Source: Treponema sp. OMZ 787 (GTDB taxonomy: Bacteria; Spirochaetota; Spirochaetia; Treponematales; Treponemataceae). Taken from it: a stretch of DNA of 64,000 nt. The notes beneath the pieces are model-generated. The model saw nothing but the letters and a program-made list of their open reading frames with translations, ran no database searches and had not been told where the DNA came from. The DNA lies in NCBI RefSeq assembly GCF_024181225.1, contig NZ_CP051198.1, forward strand, positions 1,116,001-1,180,000, read 5' to 3'. How positions within the stretch are numbered: position 1 is the first letter of the stretch; every line of letters starts with the position of its first letter. Made by a program: the position numbers and the translations under genes. This document shows positions 54,365 to 64,000 of this stretch, one piece after another.

Positions 54365-55534
54365 ATGGAAAGAAAGGATTACATTAGCGATTCTGAGTGG
54401 AAGCACTTTATGAGTTTTTCAGAAAATCTGGAAACGCCTTGTGTTGTTATCAACCTAAAAACAATCAAAAAAAATTATCAAAAGTTAAAGGAAAATTTCC
54501 CCTATGCGGATGTTTTTTATGCAATTAAGGCAAACCCGCACGAAGAAATTATAACAATGCTCAATGAGATGGGCTCATGCTTTGACATAGCTTCACGCTA
54601 TGAACTCGATAAGGTTTTAAAATTAGGTGTAAGCCCTGAAAGAATCAGTTACGGTAACACCATAAAAAAGGCAAAAGACATTGCTTATTTTTATGAAAAA
54701 GGCGTTAGAATGTTCGCTACCGACAGCAAGGACGACCTTAAAAATATAGCTCAATTTGCTCCCGGTTCAAGAGTTTATGTGAGAATCCTTGTTGAAAATA
54801 CCACTAGTGCAGACTGGCCCCTGTCAAGAAAATTCGGCTGCCATCCGGATATGGCTTATGACCTTTGCATTCAAGCCAGGGATTCAGGCCTTATTCCTTA
54901 CGGTATTTCTTTCCATGTAGGAAGTCAGCAGAGGGATATAGGTCAATGGAACGATGCCATTGCAAAGACAAAGTACCTCATGGGCTCATTGGAAGAAGAA
55001 GAAGATATAAAGCTTGAGATGGTAAACATGGGAGGAGGTTTCCCTGCTTCCTATGTTACACCTGCAAACGATTTAAGCGAGTACGCTTCCGAAATCAACA
55101 GATATTTGGAAGATGACTTCGGCGATGAGCGCCCCCGAATTATTTTGGAACCCGGCCGCTCTCTTGTAGGAGACAGCGGTATATTGGTAACTGAGGTCGT
55201 TATGATTTCGCGCAAAAACAATACGGCCCTTTTTAGGTGGGTATATCTTGATACAGGTCTCTTTAACGGCCTTATCGAAACCCTAAATGAGTCCTTAAAA
55301 TATCCTATCGTTACAGATAAGGATGAGGGCTGCAAAAAATGGGGTGAGGTCGTTTTGGCAGGTCCCACATGCGACAGTATGGATATCATGTATGAGGATT
55401 ATAAGTACAGTCTTCCGATCAACCTTAAGCCCGGGGACAGGGTATACTTCCTTACAACCGGAGCTTATACTTCCAGTTATGCTTCAGTAGAATTTAACGG
55501 CTTTCCGCCGATTAAAACCTATATAATGAAGTAA
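54365..55534 (+). CDS. ornithine/lysine-type PLP decarboxylase (alanine racemase fold)
   Basis: 389 aa. PLP-Lys in YADVFYAIKANPHEEI, 'GISFHVGSQQRDI', 'EPGRSLVGDSGILV', and GPTCDSMD with the catalytic Cys. This is the eukaryote-like (fold III) ornithine decarboxylase family. Substrate may be ornithine, lysine or diaminopimelate; the sequence favours ornithine. It would make putrescine. Followed after 24 bases by an LRR lipoprotein. Confidence 0.88.
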   Translation: MERKDYISDSEWKHFMSFSENLETPCVVINLKTIKKNYQKLKENFPYADVFYAIKANPHEEIITMLNEMGSCFDIASRYELDKVLKLGVSPERISYGNTIKKAKDIAYFYEKGVRMFATDSKDDLKNIAQFAPGSRVYVRILVENTTSADWPLSRKFGCHPDMAYDLCIQARDSGLIPYGISFHVGSQQRDIGQWNDAIAKTKYLMGSLEEEEDIKLEMVNMGGGFPASYVTPANDLSEYASEINRYLEDDFGDERPRIILEPGRSLVGDSGILVTEVVMISRKNNTALFRWVYLDTGLFNGLIETLNESLKYPIVTDKDEGCKKWGEVVLAGPTCDSMDIMYEDYKYSLPINLKPGDRVYFLTTGAYTSSYASVEFNGFPPIKTYIMK

Positions 55535-55558
55535 AGCTTTATTTGAAAGAGGCCGGCC

Positions 55559-56878
55559 ATGTTAAAGACCCTATATAAAATTGCGGCTTTGCTTATTTTT
55601 AGTTTTTTTATTTTTTCTTGTTCCGAAAAGGAAGAAAAAATAGGTACTGAAAATAAGGGAGCACAAGCTAAGGTTAATTCTCAGGCCGGCCTTATTTCGG
55701 AAAAAAAAGATAAGGATGTTCAATCGGCCGGTAGTAAAACTGATGCGGTTGAAGACCTATATCAAAAGGCCTTAAACGAGGCCTCGGTTATTTTTGAATT
55801 TAATACAGTAAACAAGAAAATAAATTTAAGCATTAAAGCTGATGAAAATATCAAAATTGAAGGAGCTGTTCCTTCGGAAATCTCTGCCGACGGCTCGAAA
55901 ACCGAAATATTTGTATCAAAAAATTCTCTAGCCCTCTTGGGCGATGTAAAAGAGCTTAAAATTCATGATACCGAAATTTTAAGCGGAGTTAAAATAATCA
56001 AGGCTCAATCTTTAAAGCTCTTGGATATCTCGTTTTCGGGGTTAAAGAATATAGAATTTGCAGATTGCCCTTCTCTTGAAGCCTTAATCCTTGAAGGCAA
56101 CAATAAAATGGAAAAGCCTGATTTTTCTTCTTTAAAGGGCTTAAAACAACTCAATATTGCAGGAACAAAAATTCAAGATATGGATTTTTCGATCTTTCCT
56201 AGACTTGAATACCTTGATATAAGCTCTGTAAACTTAAAAGCCCTTGACATTTCAAAAAACCTTGAAATTAAAGAGCTTTATTGTGAAAATTCGGGTTTAA
56301 CCGATCTTGATTTAACCAAAAACATGAAGTTAAACCTTCTTAATTGCAGGGCCAATAAACTTACCGATCTGATTCTTTTTCAAAATAAAGAGTTAAAGCA
56401 TCTGGATTGCGGCAAAAATGAACTTGATAAGCTTTTGGTAAGCCTTAACACAAGGCTTAAAAAACTTCATTGCGATGAAAATAAAATAGGGGACTTAGAC
56501 CTTTCTTCTTTGAAGGAGCTTGAAGAACTTTATTGCCACCGCAATAAAATAGAAAATCTTACAGTCGGCTCAAATCCCAATTTAAAAACTCTTTTTTGTT
56601 TTGAAAATATGATTAATGAAAAATCGATGAAGTCTCTCTTTGATTCTTTAATCGCAGGGGACGGATATAATTTTAAAACTCTTGTAGTCTATGCCGAAAA
56701 AAATCCGGGCCTTATATACAAGGCCGATGAATACTTTGACAGGAATTTTATTCCTACGGAAGAAATGCTGAATTCTTCTTCCTTTAAATTTTGGAAGGTT
56801 TACTTTACCCTTTACGGCCTTGAAGATATGGGCGGAATAATCGACTCCCTTGTTCAAAAAACGGGAGACTCTTTTTAA
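55559..56878 (+). CDS. leucine-rich-repeat lipoprotein with Cys ladder
   Basis: 439 aa. Lipoprotein signal ending 'IFSFFIFSC'. Residues about 20-60 form a charged linker; about 100-380 hold LRR units of 21 residues in which a Cys recurs (LKELYCENSGLTDLDLTKN, 'LNLLNCRANKLTDLI', 'LKHLDCGKNELDKL'). This resembles InlJ-type LRRs. Possible surface or periplasmic role. AGAGG Shine-Dalgarno. Could be co-transcribed with the decarboxylase. Confidence 0.85.
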   Translation: MLKTLYKIAALLIFSFFIFSCSEKEEKIGTENKGAQAKVNSQAGLISEKKDKDVQSAGSKTDAVEDLYQKALNEASVIFEFNTVNKKINLSIKADENIKIEGAVPSEISADGSKTEIFVSKNSLALLGDVKELKIHDTEILSGVKIIKAQSLKLLDISFSGLKNIEFADCPSLEALILEGNNKMEKPDFSSLKGLKQLNIAGTKIQDMDFSIFPRLEYLDISSVNLKALDISKNLEIKELYCENSGLTDLDLTKNMKLNLLNCRANKLTDLILFQNKELKHLDCGKNELDKLLVSLNTRLKKLHCDENKIGDLDLSSLKELEELYCHRNKIENLTVGSNPNLKTLFCFENMINEKSMKSLFDSLIAGDGYNFKTLVVYAEKNPGLIYKADEYFDRNFIPTEEMLNSSSFKFWKVYFTLYGLEDMGGIIDSLVQKTGDSF

Positions 56879-56882
56879 TCTA

Positions 56883-56911
56883 TTGACTGAATCCTTGTCT
56901 TTTTGTAAAAT
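56883..56911 (+). promoter_or_regulatory. promoter of the SDF transporter, leaderless geometry
   Basis: TTGACT (56883-56888), 17-base spacer, TAAAAT (56906-56911). ATG at 56918 is seven bases past the box. GAGG lies two bases before the ATG, but too close for a normal ribosome site. Confidence 0.55.
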
Positions 56912-56917
56912 GAGGCC

Positions 56918-58147
56918 ATGAAAATTTGGATAAAATATCTTATAGGTTCTGCTTTGGGGATTATAATTGCAGTCCTAGCTTCTTCCGATAGTGAGTTTTT
57001 TAATGCCGCTGTTGATTTTACTTCTAATATAGCTATTCAATTCGGCCGCTATTCCCTTTATCCCGTTTTATTTTTCGGCTTTACCGTAAGTATATCTAAA
57101 TTGCGCGAAAGCCGCTCCTTATTACGACTTTCAATATATATTGCCTTATTCATTATTCTTTCGTCCTTTTTGGCGGCTCTTTTGGGCTTGGTTTCAGTGT
57201 CCATAAGCTCTCCTGCCAGGATTCCGATATTTGTTGAAGAGACAAGCTCTGTGGAAGGCTTAGGGGTTGGCGAGTCCTTTTTACGCCTCTTTCCTTCAAG
57301 TGCCTTTGAAGCCCTTATGGACGGCCTTTATATTCTTCCCCTCTGCATCTTTGCAGGCTTTGCGGGAGCTGCTTGTGCTGTCGATAAAAATATTTCAAAG
57401 CCTGCTTTAACACTCTTTGATTCTCTTTCGAGAATTTCTTATGCCGTTATGGCTTTCTTTGTAGATATGTTTTCAATCGGGCTTATAGCCTTATCGGTTA
57501 GCTGGTTTATCAAGTTTCAAGCCATGCTTTCTACCAAATTTTTTACCAGTTTGGTTGTTCTTTTATTGATAGATTTTTTTATAATAGCCTTGGTCATATA
57601 CCCTATAATCTTAAAAATAATATGCAGAGACGTAAATCCTTATAAGGTGCTCTACGCTTCGATCGCCCCTGTGTGTGCCGCCTTTTTTTCTGGCGATACA
57701 AATTTAACATTGCCTGTCTTATTGCGTCATTCAAATGAGAGTTTGGGGGTAAGAAGGAGAATCTCTTCCGTATCATTGCCTGCTTTTTCGGTTTTCGGCA
57801 GGGCAGGGAGTGCGATGGTTGTTACCATCAGTTTTATCGTAATTTTAAAGTCTTATTCCAGTTTGGGAATAAGCGTAAAGGATATGTTTTGGCTTGTAGG
57901 TGTTTCAACCGTTTTTTCGTTCTTTTTAGGCCGTTTTCCGGTAACGGGAACCTATGTTTCCCTTGTTGCAGTTTGTGCGATATACGGAAGAGGCTTTGAA
58001 TCGGGTTTTTTGATTTTGCGTCCGGCAGCCTTTTTTATAGGTTCGGTAGCTGCCGCCATTGATGCCTTAACCGCCATGGTAGGAACATATATAATCGGCC
58101 ACCTATCTAAGATGACCAACACACGCACTTTAAGGTTCTTTATATAA
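56918..58147 (+). CDS. SDF-family dicarboxylate/amino-acid:cation symporter, diverged
   Basis: 409 aa with about eight hydrophobic spans. 'TNLTLPVLLRHSNESLGVRR' fits the hairpin-1/TM region of the SDF (DctA/GltP) family. The usual NMDGTA motif is replaced (AFSVFGRAGSAM) and the substrate motif region DxxRTxxNVxGD reads IDALTAMVGTYII. Substrate and cation coupling are therefore uncertain. 43 bases before adk. Confidence 0.82.
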   Translation: MKIWIKYLIGSALGIIIAVLASSDSEFFNAAVDFTSNIAIQFGRYSLYPVLFFGFTVSISKLRESRSLLRLSIYIALFIILSSFLAALLGLVSVSISSPARIPIFVEETSSVEGLGVGESFLRLFPSSAFEALMDGLYILPLCIFAGFAGAACAVDKNISKPALTLFDSLSRISYAVMAFFVDMFSIGLIALSVSWFIKFQAMLSTKFFTSLVVLLLIDFFIIALVIYPIILKIICRDVNPYKVLYASIAPVCAAFFSGDTNLTLPVLLRHSNESLGVRRRISSVSLPAFSVFGRAGSAMVVTISFIVILKSYSSLGISVKDMFWLVGVSTVFSFFLGRFPVTGTYVSLVAVCAIYGRGFESGFLILRPAAFFIGSVAAAIDALTAMVGTYIIGHLSKMTNTRTLRFFI

Positions 58148-58190
58148 GAACTTTGAGATATTTTAATATTGTTAAAAAAGGAAGAGAGAA

Positions 58191-58820
58191 ATGAACTGTA
58201 TTTTTTTGGGCCCGCCGGGCGCAGGAAAGGGAACCCTCGCTTTTGAGGTTTCAAAATCGTATAAGATCCCGCATATTTCGACCGGAGATCTTTTTAGGGC
58301 TGCAATAAAGGATCAAACCGAGTTGGGAAAAAAGGTTAAGGCTGTCATTGATTCCGGGGCCTTGGTAAGCGATGATCTTACAATCGCCCTTGTAAAGGAG
58401 AGATTGGAAAAGGATGACACCAAAAACGGTTTTATACTAGACGGCTTTCCGCGGACAATTGCTCAGGCCGATGCCTTGGAGCATATCGTAAAAATCGATT
58501 CCGTTATCAACTTTGATATAAGCGATGATGAGGTTATCCAGCGTCTTTCAGGAAGAAGAATTTGCTCCTCATGCGGCCAAAGTTTTCATATAGAATTCGT
58601 AAAGCCCAAAAAAGAAGGCCTTTGCGACTCTTGTTCGGGAGAGCTTATTACCCGTCCCGACGATAAAATCGAAGCCATCCAAAAACGCCTCGAAACTTAC
58701 AGACATCAGACAGCTCCCTTAATCGACTATTATGGAAAAAAACACCTGATCGTAGATATAGATGCCCGCCCATCATCGGACAAGGTATTGGCTTCTTTTG
58801 AAGCGAAGTTTCCGCATTAA
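58191..58820 (+). CDS. adk: adenylate kinase
   Basis: 209 aa. GPPGAGKGTLA P-loop, 'ISTGDLFRAAI', 'GFPRTIAQADAL', and a lid zinc site (RRICSSCGQ ... LCDSCSGEL). AMP + ATP to 2 ADP. AAGGAAGAGAG before the ATG. Confidence 0.96.
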   Translation: MNCIFLGPPGAGKGTLAFEVSKSYKIPHISTGDLFRAAIKDQTELGKKVKAVIDSGALVSDDLTIALVKERLEKDDTKNGFILDGFPRTIAQADALEHIVKIDSVINFDISDDEVIQRLSGRRICSSCGQSFHIEFVKPKKEGLCDSCSGELITRPDDKIEAIQKRLETYRHQTAPLIDYYGKKHLIVDIDARPSSDKVLASFEAKFPH

Positions 58821-58825
58821 GTACA

Positions 58826-58864
58826 AAGTGCGAATGTCGAAGTACAAATGGCATTCGCACTTTG
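58826..58864 (+). terminator. hairpin after adk
   Basis: 12-bp perfect stem AAAGTGCGAATG with CATTCGCACTTT, 15-base loop. The T run is only the three Ts of the arm, so termination may be partial. Confidence 0.6.
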
Positions 58865-59002
58865 CCGTTTGATAAAAACTAGTTTTCTGTGCTCGACATT
58901 TCCTAATTTTTTTAAATTTTACTACCTATTACAAACAATCTCTATAATAATTATGAAAGAGGAAATTTTTCTTCTTTTAAAAAATTATTTAAGAGGTAAA
59001 AT

Positions 59003-59880
59003 ATGGAAAAATTATTTAAAATAACCCTCCGCAATGATTACGCTTTTAAACGTATATTCGGAACAGAGGAAAATAAGGATGTTTTACAGGATTTTTAGAA
59101 TGTATCTTAGACATTCCGCCTGAGAACATCGCAGGATTGGAACTCTTGGACAAGGAGTTTCATAAGGAGCTTTTAAGTGAAAAGTTAGGTATCTTGGATA
59201 TCAAACTACGGCTAAAAGATGAAACCTTTGTAGATATCGAAATTCAAAATAGGTGGCATCGTGATTTTCCTGAAAGGACCTTATATTATTGGTCTAAAAT
59301 GTATAACGAGGGTATAAAACAAGGCCAAGACTATACAAATCTTCCAAAATGTATTACAATAAACTTGATAGGGGAAGGCTTTAATAAAAATAGGCGTTTA
59401 CACAACAAGTATGTTGTATTGGAGCAAGATACAAAAGAGCCCTTAGTTTCAAAACTTGAGATTCATATATTAAACCTTGAAAAGGCAAGGCTCTTAAAAA
59501 AAAGTCAGTGCAAGAATGATAAAATAAAACGCCTATTAAACTGGCTGAAATTTATCGAAACTGAAGATCCGGAGGTAAGAAATATGTTAGCACAAGAATC
59601 ACCGATGATGAGAAAGGCAAATGCAACAATAGAATTAATGAAAATGAGTCCTAAAGATAAATGGCTATATGAATCCCGCATGAAATACGAACACGACAGA
59701 GCCTCCTGCATAAGTGAGGGCTACCAACAAGGTATTGAAAGAGGTCTTGAACGCGGCTTTGCTGATGGTGCATACCAAAATAAGCTTGAAACTGCAAAAA
59801 ACTTGCTTGATATAGGGCTTGCCGTAGAAATTATTTCAAAAGTTACAGGTCTTAGTAAAGAAGAGGTGGAGAAGCTGTAA
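59003..59880 (+). pseudogene. frameshifted Rpn/PD-(D/E)XK transposase-like gene
   Basis: A second copy of the gene at 14737-15639, including its upstream sequence (TATAATAATTATGAA). It opens MEKLFKITLRNDYAFKR and stops at TAG 59096-59098. Compared with the intact copy (GATTTATTGGAATG), the sequence GATTTTTAGAATG has lost one base, in the T run. The rest is open from about 59099 to 59880 and keeps the catalytic GILDIKLRLKD and EIQNRW. It is therefore a recent, single-hit pseudogene, a phase-variable form, or a sequencing error. Confidence 0.88.
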
Positions 59881-59892
59881 ATTAGGGGGAAA

Positions 59893-59975
59893 GGGAAACT
59901 TGTTCAGACGCAAGTTTCCCCCTCCCCCTATGACCCCCTCTCCCTTCAACGGCTGCTTAGGGGCGCGCCCCTAAG
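59893..59975. repeat. GC-rich palindromes in an AT-rich gap
   Basis: GGGAAACTTG (59893-59902) pairs with CAAGTTTCCC (59911-59920). Then a perfect 20-bp palindrome, CTTAGGGGCGCGCCCCTAAG, at 59956-59975. Not followed by T runs. Could be a terminator for the pseudogene plus an intergenic repeat; no coding found here. Confidence 0.55.
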
Positions 59976-60080
59976 AACCCCGCTTTTCAGGTAAGTTTTG
60001 AGCCAAATCTTTAGTTTAGAAAAAAACAGAGGAGGTAAGAAAATTCAAAGGTTGGGATAGGGGAGAAGTTAACTAAGTAA

Positions 60081-61342
60081 TTGGATATTTTATTTAAATT
60101 TTTACTTTTCTATAGTGTAAATCACTTATTAAAAAAGATAGATATAGACTATTTTAAATTTAAATTAAATGAGAAAAAACAAGAGTATATTTTGGAGTAT
60201 TGTTCAACATCTACAAGTAAACATCCTGATGGAAAATATCATCCTATCATAAGTGAAATTATAGTAGTTCCTGTTATGTATAATAATTTGCCTGTAACTG
60301 AAATAACTAAGAATGCCTTTAAAGATAGTATTAATGCAAAACTTTTCATTATACCGGACACAATAAAAAAATAAACGACTATGCTTTCTCAGGTAAGCAA
60401 ATTGCTATACTACCTAAAGATGTGAATATAGCAGATGTGTTATTTGAGAAAGAAAAACTCTCGTTTAGATTACCTAGAGCCCTTAAAAGTATCGGAGCTT
60501 ATGCTCTTTCCGGAAATGAATTCGACGAAATTCATTTGGATTTTGACTTTATTGGAAAAGGAGCTTTTTCAAAGTGTAAATTTAAAAATATTATCATTTC
60601 AAAGCTGCCTTCTGAAGTTCTTGTAGACTGCAATATGGAAAATGCTGTTATCAAGGACTCTGTTCAAAATATAGGAAAGCATGCACTCAAAGGTTGCACC
60701 ATATCAGGGAATCTTGTTATACCTAACTCGGTGACGATTATAGAGTCTCTGACATTTAAGGATTTCTCCATATCGGGAAATCTTGTTATACCTAATACTG
60801 CTAAAAATTTAGAAAGTTATGTTTTTAAAAATTGTTCAATATCCGGAGACCTTATTATACCTAACTCAATTAAAACTATAGTAAATAATTGTTTTGCTTC
60901 ATGTTCCATATCAGGAAATTTCAGTCTACCCAATTCGATAACAAGTATAGGCGAAAAAGCCTTTTATGATTCAACTATACTAAATGGCGTTATAGTACCT
61001 GATTCTGTAAAAATCGTAGGACACGCTGCTTTTTTAAATCAAAAATATCGTCTATAGTTTTTTGAATGAAAATACAAAAATTGAAGGAAGCTATACCTTT
61101 GCTGGTAATGAATCGCTTAAATCCATTACCTTACCCAAAATATAAAATATATTCCTGAAGGTTTTTTTAGAGATTGTAGTGCTCTATCTGAAATTAAAAA
61201 TTTACCCGATTCCGGTAAAATTCAGTTTGGAGCTGATGCTTTTACAGGATGTAAAAGTTTACCTAAAACTGTACGGGATAAATTAATATCCTTAGGTTAT
61301 AAAGACGGTTTTTTTAAATTAGATTCAACTTACACACCGTAA
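60081..61342 (+). pseudogene. BspA-type LRR_5 gene broken by four frameshifts
   Basis: Four segments together read as one leucine-rich BspA-type protein: from 60081 (to TAA at 60372), 60422-61057, about 61057-61146, and to TAA 61340-61342. Repeats such as 'GCTISGNLVIPNSVTIIESL' are clear. Each join can be restored by adding one base: A run before 60374 (PDTIKK-INDYAFSG), A run near 61041, T run near 61058, A run near 61137. All four are single-base losses in homopolymers. The start is unclear (TTG 60081; no good ribosome site). Confidence 0.8.
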
Positions 61343-61373
61343 TTTTTATACTTACGACAAAAGGAGTTATAAA

Positions 61374-62576
61374 ATGAAAAAGATTATTTTATTTTGTTTG
61401 CTTGGTCTATGTCTGATATTAAGTATTGGATGTAAAGAAAAGAGTTTTAGTATCGATGTTTCAGTAAAAGATATAACCAATATCGTAACGGATGGTCACG
61501 ATAGGTTATGTTATGAATATAAAGATCCATCAAACGGAACCTACCATATTGTAATTTGCGATTCTAAAGGGAATAAAGATGAATATGGTCCTTATATTCT
61601 TAACTCGCCGCCTGTGTTTTTCTACGATGATAATACTCTTGCCTATGTTGCGAAAAGCAAAGACAAGTTTGAATTTTATTTGAATGGAGAAAGAAAAGAT
61701 TCATATAATGATTTGAATATTGACTTGGCTTTATTTTATAATAGAAATATGATGTTTTTTGTTGTAGAGAATACGGGAAAATTTTATATTACAAACGGCA
61801 GGGATAAATTCGGCCCATACGACAATATAGGAGAAATAAAATTATCCTTAGACGGTAAACGTATATCATATCCGATTCAAACTAATGGAGAATGGAGATT
61901 AACAATTGATAATAAGATTGTAAGTATGAAGCCTGATCTCTTTAATGTTGCTAATTTTTCGCCTGATGGCAGTGTTTTTGCCTTTTGGGCCTTATATGAT
62001 AATGAATGGTTTATTGTTAAAAACAATGAAAAAATAAAAACAGAAAATAAAACTAATGGAGAATTATATAGTGTGATAATTTCTCCGGATAATAAAACTA
62101 TGGCTTATTCTATTCAAGGTAGTACTGGCCTATGGTATCTTATAATCAGCAATAAAAAAATGGGTCCATATGAACGTTGTTTTCCATATAGTTTTACTCA
62201 AGACGGTAAAAATTTAATATATTCTGCAAAAATTGACGGAAAATACTATATTTTTAATGATGACAAAAAAATAGGTCCTTATGAAAATGTGTCTTCTTTA
62301 GCTTCTTCAGCAGACGGCAAAAAAATTGCTTACTTTGCGGTTGAAAATGGAAAATCATATCTTTTTTATGATAATAAAAAGGCTATCGAACTCTTTTCCG
62401 AAGGATATAAGATTCACTTTTCAAATAAAGATAATATAATTGCATATAATGCGATTAGAAACGATGAAGAATTATGCAGCTATGTTGTAATTGATGGCAT
62501 GTCATATATAGGCGATGCTTACAAAGATAAGGTTGCATACCTAAAAAACGGTAAAATTATAGTCGAAGTTAAGTAA
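61374..62576 (+). CDS. lipoprotein with GPY repeats, likely beta-propeller
   Basis: 400 aa. Lipoprotein signal ending 'ILSIGC'. Repeats match the cytoplasmic protein at 44557: GPYILNS, KFGPYDNI, KMGPYERC, KIGPYENV, separated by blades of about 45 residues; end 'VVIDGMSYIGDAYKDKVAYL'. AAAGGAG before the ATG. It would sit on the outer face of a membrane. Function unknown. Confidence 0.78.
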   Translation: MKKIILFCLLGLCLILSIGCKEKSFSIDVSVKDITNIVTDGHDRLCYEYKDPSNGTYHIVICDSKGNKDEYGPYILNSPPVFFYDDNTLAYVAKSKDKFEFYLNGERKDSYNDLNIDLALFYNRNMMFFVVENTGKFYITNGRDKFGPYDNIGEIKLSLDGKRISYPIQTNGEWRLTIDNKIVSMKPDLFNVANFSPDGSVFAFWALYDNEWFIVKNNEKIKTENKTNGELYSVIISPDNKTMAYSIQGSTGLWYLIISNKKMGPYERCFPYSFTQDGKNLIYSAKIDGKYYIFNDDKKIGPYENVSSLASSADGKKIAYFAVENGKSYLFYDNKKAIELFSEGYKIHFSNKDNIIAYNAIRNDEELCSYVVIDGMSYIGDAYKDKVAYLKNGKIIVEVK

Positions 62577-62597
62577 TTTACATTCAAGGAGTTGTTT

Positions 62598-62870
62598 ATG
62601 CTTATAAAATGGTTAATCAGAAGTTATAAGACAATGATGGAGGTATTTGCATGGATTTTGTTGATTCTTTTTGCAGGTATCGGTCTTTTTGTTGGTATTG
62701 AAATGGATAATATGGGTTTACTCAGTAAGAGTATTTCGTCCGATATGTATCCTTTGATCGGTATGGGAATTGGTATACTTATAGGGCTATTATTTGAAGC
62801 ATTACTATTAGCTCCTGCCCTCGTTCTTTTTGATATTCATTCAAAAGTAGAGGCGATATCAAGAAAATAA
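62598..62870 (+). CDS. two-span membrane protein paired with the propeller lipoprotein
   Basis: 90 aa. Spans about 18-38 and 54-80, a Lys/Arg-rich start and a final charged helix. AAGGAG lies six bases before ATG 62598. It is 21 bases after the propeller gene. The same order of genes occurs at 44557-46481. Confidence 0.72.
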   Translation: MLIKWLIRSYKTMMEVFAWILLILFAGIGLFVGIEMDNMGLLSKSISSDMYPLIGMGIGILIGLLFEALLLAPALVLFDIHSKVEAISRK

Positions 62871-62885
62871 TTCCCCCTTTGCGTA

Positions 62886-62905
62886 GCTCAAGCCTCGGCT
62901 TGAGC
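62886..62905. other. hairpin in the 3' region
   Basis: GCTCAAGCC-TC-GGCTTGAGC, a 9-bp perfect stem, with further GC-rich sequence after it. No T run. Confidence 0.5.
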
Positions 62906-62967
62906 GGCTTTGCGCTCCTTGCGATTCCTTTCACAAGTCTTTACATTATTTATTAGACTTAAAATAA

Positions 62968-63026
62968 AAAAACTAGGCCGTTACGGCCTTTCTTCTTAGA
63001 AAGGTAAAATGAACAGCCTAGTTTTT
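62968..63026. terminator. bidirectional, branched terminator
   Basis: Outer stem AAAAACTAGGC (62968-62978) with GCCTAGTTTTT (63016-63026), enclosing GGCCG-TTA-CGGCC and CTTTC-TTCTTA-GAAAG. A runs and T runs on both sides fit termination of the two convergent transcripts. Confidence 0.7.
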
Positions 63027-63064
63027 CAATTAGGGAAACTTATGATTAGTTTACCCTTCAGTGC

Positions 63065-64000
<936 letters not shown>

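Noticed and set aside
59096-59098. Selenocysteine read-through as explanation of the broken Rpn-like gene
   Set aside because: The stop is TAG, and those in the BspA-like gene are TAA/TAG; only TGA can encode selenocysteine.

Overview
The window is AT-rich chromosomal DNA that reads as an oral-type Treponema, probably Treponema denticola or a close relative. This is inferred from content, not from any search. The supporting features are a selenocysteine tRNA, an A-type flavoprotein, an ornithine-decarboxylase-type enzyme, a tyrosine phenol-lyase-type gene, many lipoproteins, dispersed Rpn-type and AAA/PD-(D/E)XK-type families, and BspA-like leucine-rich proteins.

Layout. 1-3.1 kb: the tail of an ABC exporter, selC and metG. 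3.1-12.2 kb: an oligopeptide uptake operon (oppABCDF plus a small membrane protein) on the minus strand, divergent from an unusually large solute-binding lipoprotein. 12.3-13.5 kb: an oxygen/NO-detoxifying flavoprotein. 13.5-15.7 kb: an accessory patch with an orphan strong promoter, a tandem hairpin array, a probable IS end and a PD-(D/E)XK transposase-like protein. 15.7-36.3 kb: housekeeping genes (a PtsN-like regulator, ksgA, two RluA-type pseudouridine synthases, folC, murC, yicC, cmk, thrS, alr, ispH) mixed with treponemal TPR, beta-barrel and GH57-like proteins. 37.4-47.9 kb: an accessory island. 48-54.1 kb: the rimP-nusA-infB-rbfA-truB operon, reading leftward. 54.3-58.8 kb: a decarboxylase, an LRR lipoprotein, an SDF transporter and adk. 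59-62.9 kb: two decayed genes (Rpn-like and BspA-like), then a propeller lipoprotein with a small membrane partner. 63-64 kb: the 3' part of a tyrosine phenol-lyase.

The best candidate for an undescribed system is at 39.8-46.5 kb. A WYL-type regulator sits directly behind a 22-copy CAAT tetranucleotide array, inside a short ORF whose stop codon lies one base before the regulator start. A tight, very AT-rich operon follows: a DUF1232 protein, an Era/IRG-like GTPase, three membrane micro-proteins of 43-64 residues (one a stripped-down DUF1232-like segment), two helical proteins plus one unclassified small protein, a roughly 520-residue repeat protein with GPY/GPF motifs and a two-TM protein. 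The repeat protein plus two-TM pair recurs at 61.4-62.9 kb, there as a lipoprotein. An LRAT-fold protein and three small zinc-ribbon proteins follow the first copy.

Transcription signals are readable. Several genes (metG, murC, alr, the AAA/nuclease gene, the SDF transporter) have a -35/-10 pair with the ATG 7-8 bases past the -10 box, so the transcript would start at or next to the start codon. selC shows the same geometry, with its -35 box overlapping the stop codon of the upstream gene. thrS and its divergent neighbour share a nearly symmetric double promoter. rimP has a terminator hairpin in its leader, and oppA is separated from oppBCDF by an intrinsic terminator.
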